From an uncultured Collinsella sp. (GTDB lineage Bacteria; Actinomycetota; Coriobacteriia; Coriobacteriales; Coriobacteriaceae), in assembly GCA_902489955.1 (NCBI GenBank), contig CABUBY010000115.1, positions 1 through 5,409 of the forward strand: a DNA stretch of 5,409 nt. Reading direction: 5' to 3'. The notes beneath the pieces were generated by a model that did no database searches, was not told the DNA's origin, and saw only the letters and a program-made list of their open reading frames with translations. Each line of letters starts with the position of its first letter. Within the stretch, counting starts at the first letter, position 1. The position numbers were made by a program, and so were the translations under genes. This document shows, piece by piece, positions 4,541 through 5,409 of this stretch.

Positions 4541-5380
4541 ATGGCGATCTATGTGACATCTGATGCTCACGGGCACGTGCGTGCGCTTGACGAGGCCCTG
4601 TCTAAGATCTCGTTGACGTCCGACGACACGCTGTACGTGCTGGGCGACATGATCGATCGCGGGCCCGATCCGGTCGGCGTTATTAAGCTCGTGCGCTCGC
4701 TGCCCAACGCCCACGTGCTCAAGGGTAATCACGAGCAGATCATGCTCGATGCCATCATTGGCCAGGATCCGCTCGATGCCGAGACCTGGGATATCAACGG
4801 TGGCTGGACGACGCGCGAGCAGCTCAACGACATGGAATTTGAGGCATACGAGGAGCTCGTGCGATGGATGGCCGCGCTGCCGCTCTACGCGGTGGTCGAG
4901 ACCGAGGAGCGCCCGTATCTGCTGGTACATGCTGGAATCGAGATGAAGGCGGCGCGCGCGTTTTTGCTTGAGCATGGCGTCGATTGTGCCGATGGCGTTG
5001 GAGCGGTGGGTGCCGATCGCGAGCTGCTGCAGCAGATGCTCGCGGTACAGTCGTCCGATGACCTGCTGTGGATTCGTCACGGCTATTGGGATGCGCCGAC
5101 GGGACTGCTTTCTGCCGAGGGCGAGGGCCCGGTCGTGGTGAGCGGCCACACGCCCACGGTGTCACTTGGGCGCTATTGCGAGGTTGGCGGCCTGGCGGGG
5201 CTCGATGAGGAGTCGGGCCGCGGGCAGATTGTGCGCCTGGGTGGCGAGGATACCGCCGGCGTGCCCGATCGCATCGATATCGACTGCGCCGCCGCCACCG
5301 GCTCCGAGTTCGGCCGCGTCGGGATCCTGCGCCTGGATGATGGTGCGGAGTTCTACGCGAACATCAACCCTGGAGAATAA
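4541..5380 (+). CDS. Metallophosphoesterase, PPP-type serine/threonine phosphatase-like
   Basis: The 279-residue protein carries the ordered two-metal-site motifs of calcineurin-like phosphoesterases. These are SDAHGH (7-12; D8, H10), GDMIDRG (35-41; D36, D39, R40), GNHE (62-65; N63, H64), HAG (130-132) and SGHTP (201-205; H203). The GDxxDRG and GNHE forms point to the PPP branch that contains PrpA/PrpB-like protein phosphatases and ApaH (diadenosine tetraphosphate hydrolase). The first motif reads SDAHG rather than the usual GDIHG. A helical insert at about 75-112 lies between GNHE and HAG. The IDIDCA segment (245-250) fits the C-terminal strand of the fold. No signal peptide or membrane segment is seen, so it is cytoplasmic. 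AAGGAG lies 9 bases before the ATG. The gene is transcribed alone and ends 7 bases before a strong stem. The substrate, phosphoprotein or nucleotide, cannot be told from the sequence. Confidence 0.9.
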   Translation: MAIYVTSDAHGHVRALDEALSKISLTSDDTLYVLGDMIDRGPDPVGVIKLVRSLPNAHVLKGNHEQIMLDAIIGQDPLDAETWDINGGWTTREQLNDMEFEAYEELVRWMAALPLYAVVETEERPYLLVHAGIEMKAARAFLLEHGVDCADGVGAVGADRELLQQMLAVQSSDDLLWIRHGYWDAPTGLLSAEGEGPVVVSGHTPTVSLGRYCEVGGLAGLDEESGRGQIVRLGGEDTAGVPDRIDIDCAAATGSEFGRVGILRLDDGAEFYANINPGE

Positions 5381-5387
5381 CCTTGTT

Positions 5388-5409
5388 CCGCCGTTCTACC
5401 GAACGGCGG
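5388..5409 (+). terminator. Probable intrinsic terminator, cut by the window edge
   Basis: CCGCCGTTC (5388-5396), a TACC loop and GAACGGCGG (5401-5409) make a perfect 9-bp stem beginning 7 bases after the phosphoesterase stop codon. The expected T-run would lie just outside the window, so the call rests on the stem and position. Confidence 0.7.

Noticed and set aside
4481..5149. Minus-strand open frame of 222 codons
   Set aside because: It is fully antisense to the phosphoesterase gene, whose catalytic motifs are intact, and has Arg/His-rich shadow composition.

Overview
The window looks like chromosome from a high-GC Gram-positive anaerobe of the Coriobacteriia, most likely Collinsella or a relative. 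This is inferred from the G/C-rich third codon positions of the flanking genes, strong AGGAGG-type ribosome binding sites, and GCCGGGG...CCCCGGC-A-T(n) terminators. It is not proven by any marker gene. Five protein genes are supported: an unrecognised helical protein cut by the left edge (1-1343, +), a small very acidic protein (1371-1583, +), a DUF3800 protein (1591-2268, -), a CPA1-type K+/H+ antiporter with two C-terminal RCK_C-like modules (2685-4286, -), and a PPP-type metallophosphoesterase (4541-5380, +).

Left region (1-1583): the first gene and the small acidic gene are 27 bases apart and probably co-transcribed. They meet the DUF3800 gene tail to tail with only 7 bases between the stop codons. 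Both stops lie at the ends of one 13-base palindrome, and no terminator lies between the convergent genes.

Middle region (1591-2684): this is the unusual part. The DUF3800 gene is clearly less G/C-rich than its neighbours, and a 416-base regulatory stretch lies upstream of it. Its near-consensus promoter (TTGACG, 17 bases, TATAAT) has a LexA-type box, CGAACATATGTTTG, covering the end of the -35 element and most of the spacer. The inferred 5' leader of about 111 nt carries a strong intrinsic terminator. Around that terminator, a 9-bp stem would bury the GGAGG ribosome binding site. This predicts a tightly silenced gene induced by DNA damage, a layout known from SOS-controlled toxins and effectors, here on a DUF3800 protein of unknown function. 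Farther upstream are a stem-rich segment, a second terminator for the antiporter mRNA, and a near-perfect 96-base palindrome starting at the antiporter stop codon.

Right region (2685-5409): the antiporter and the phosphoesterase are divergently transcribed from a 254-base intergenic region. It holds a recognisable promoter for the phosphoesterase, a small dyad, and a 5'-UTR hairpin. The phosphoesterase ends in a perfect 9-bp terminator stem at the window edge. No metabolic link between the antiporter and the phosphoesterase is visible.
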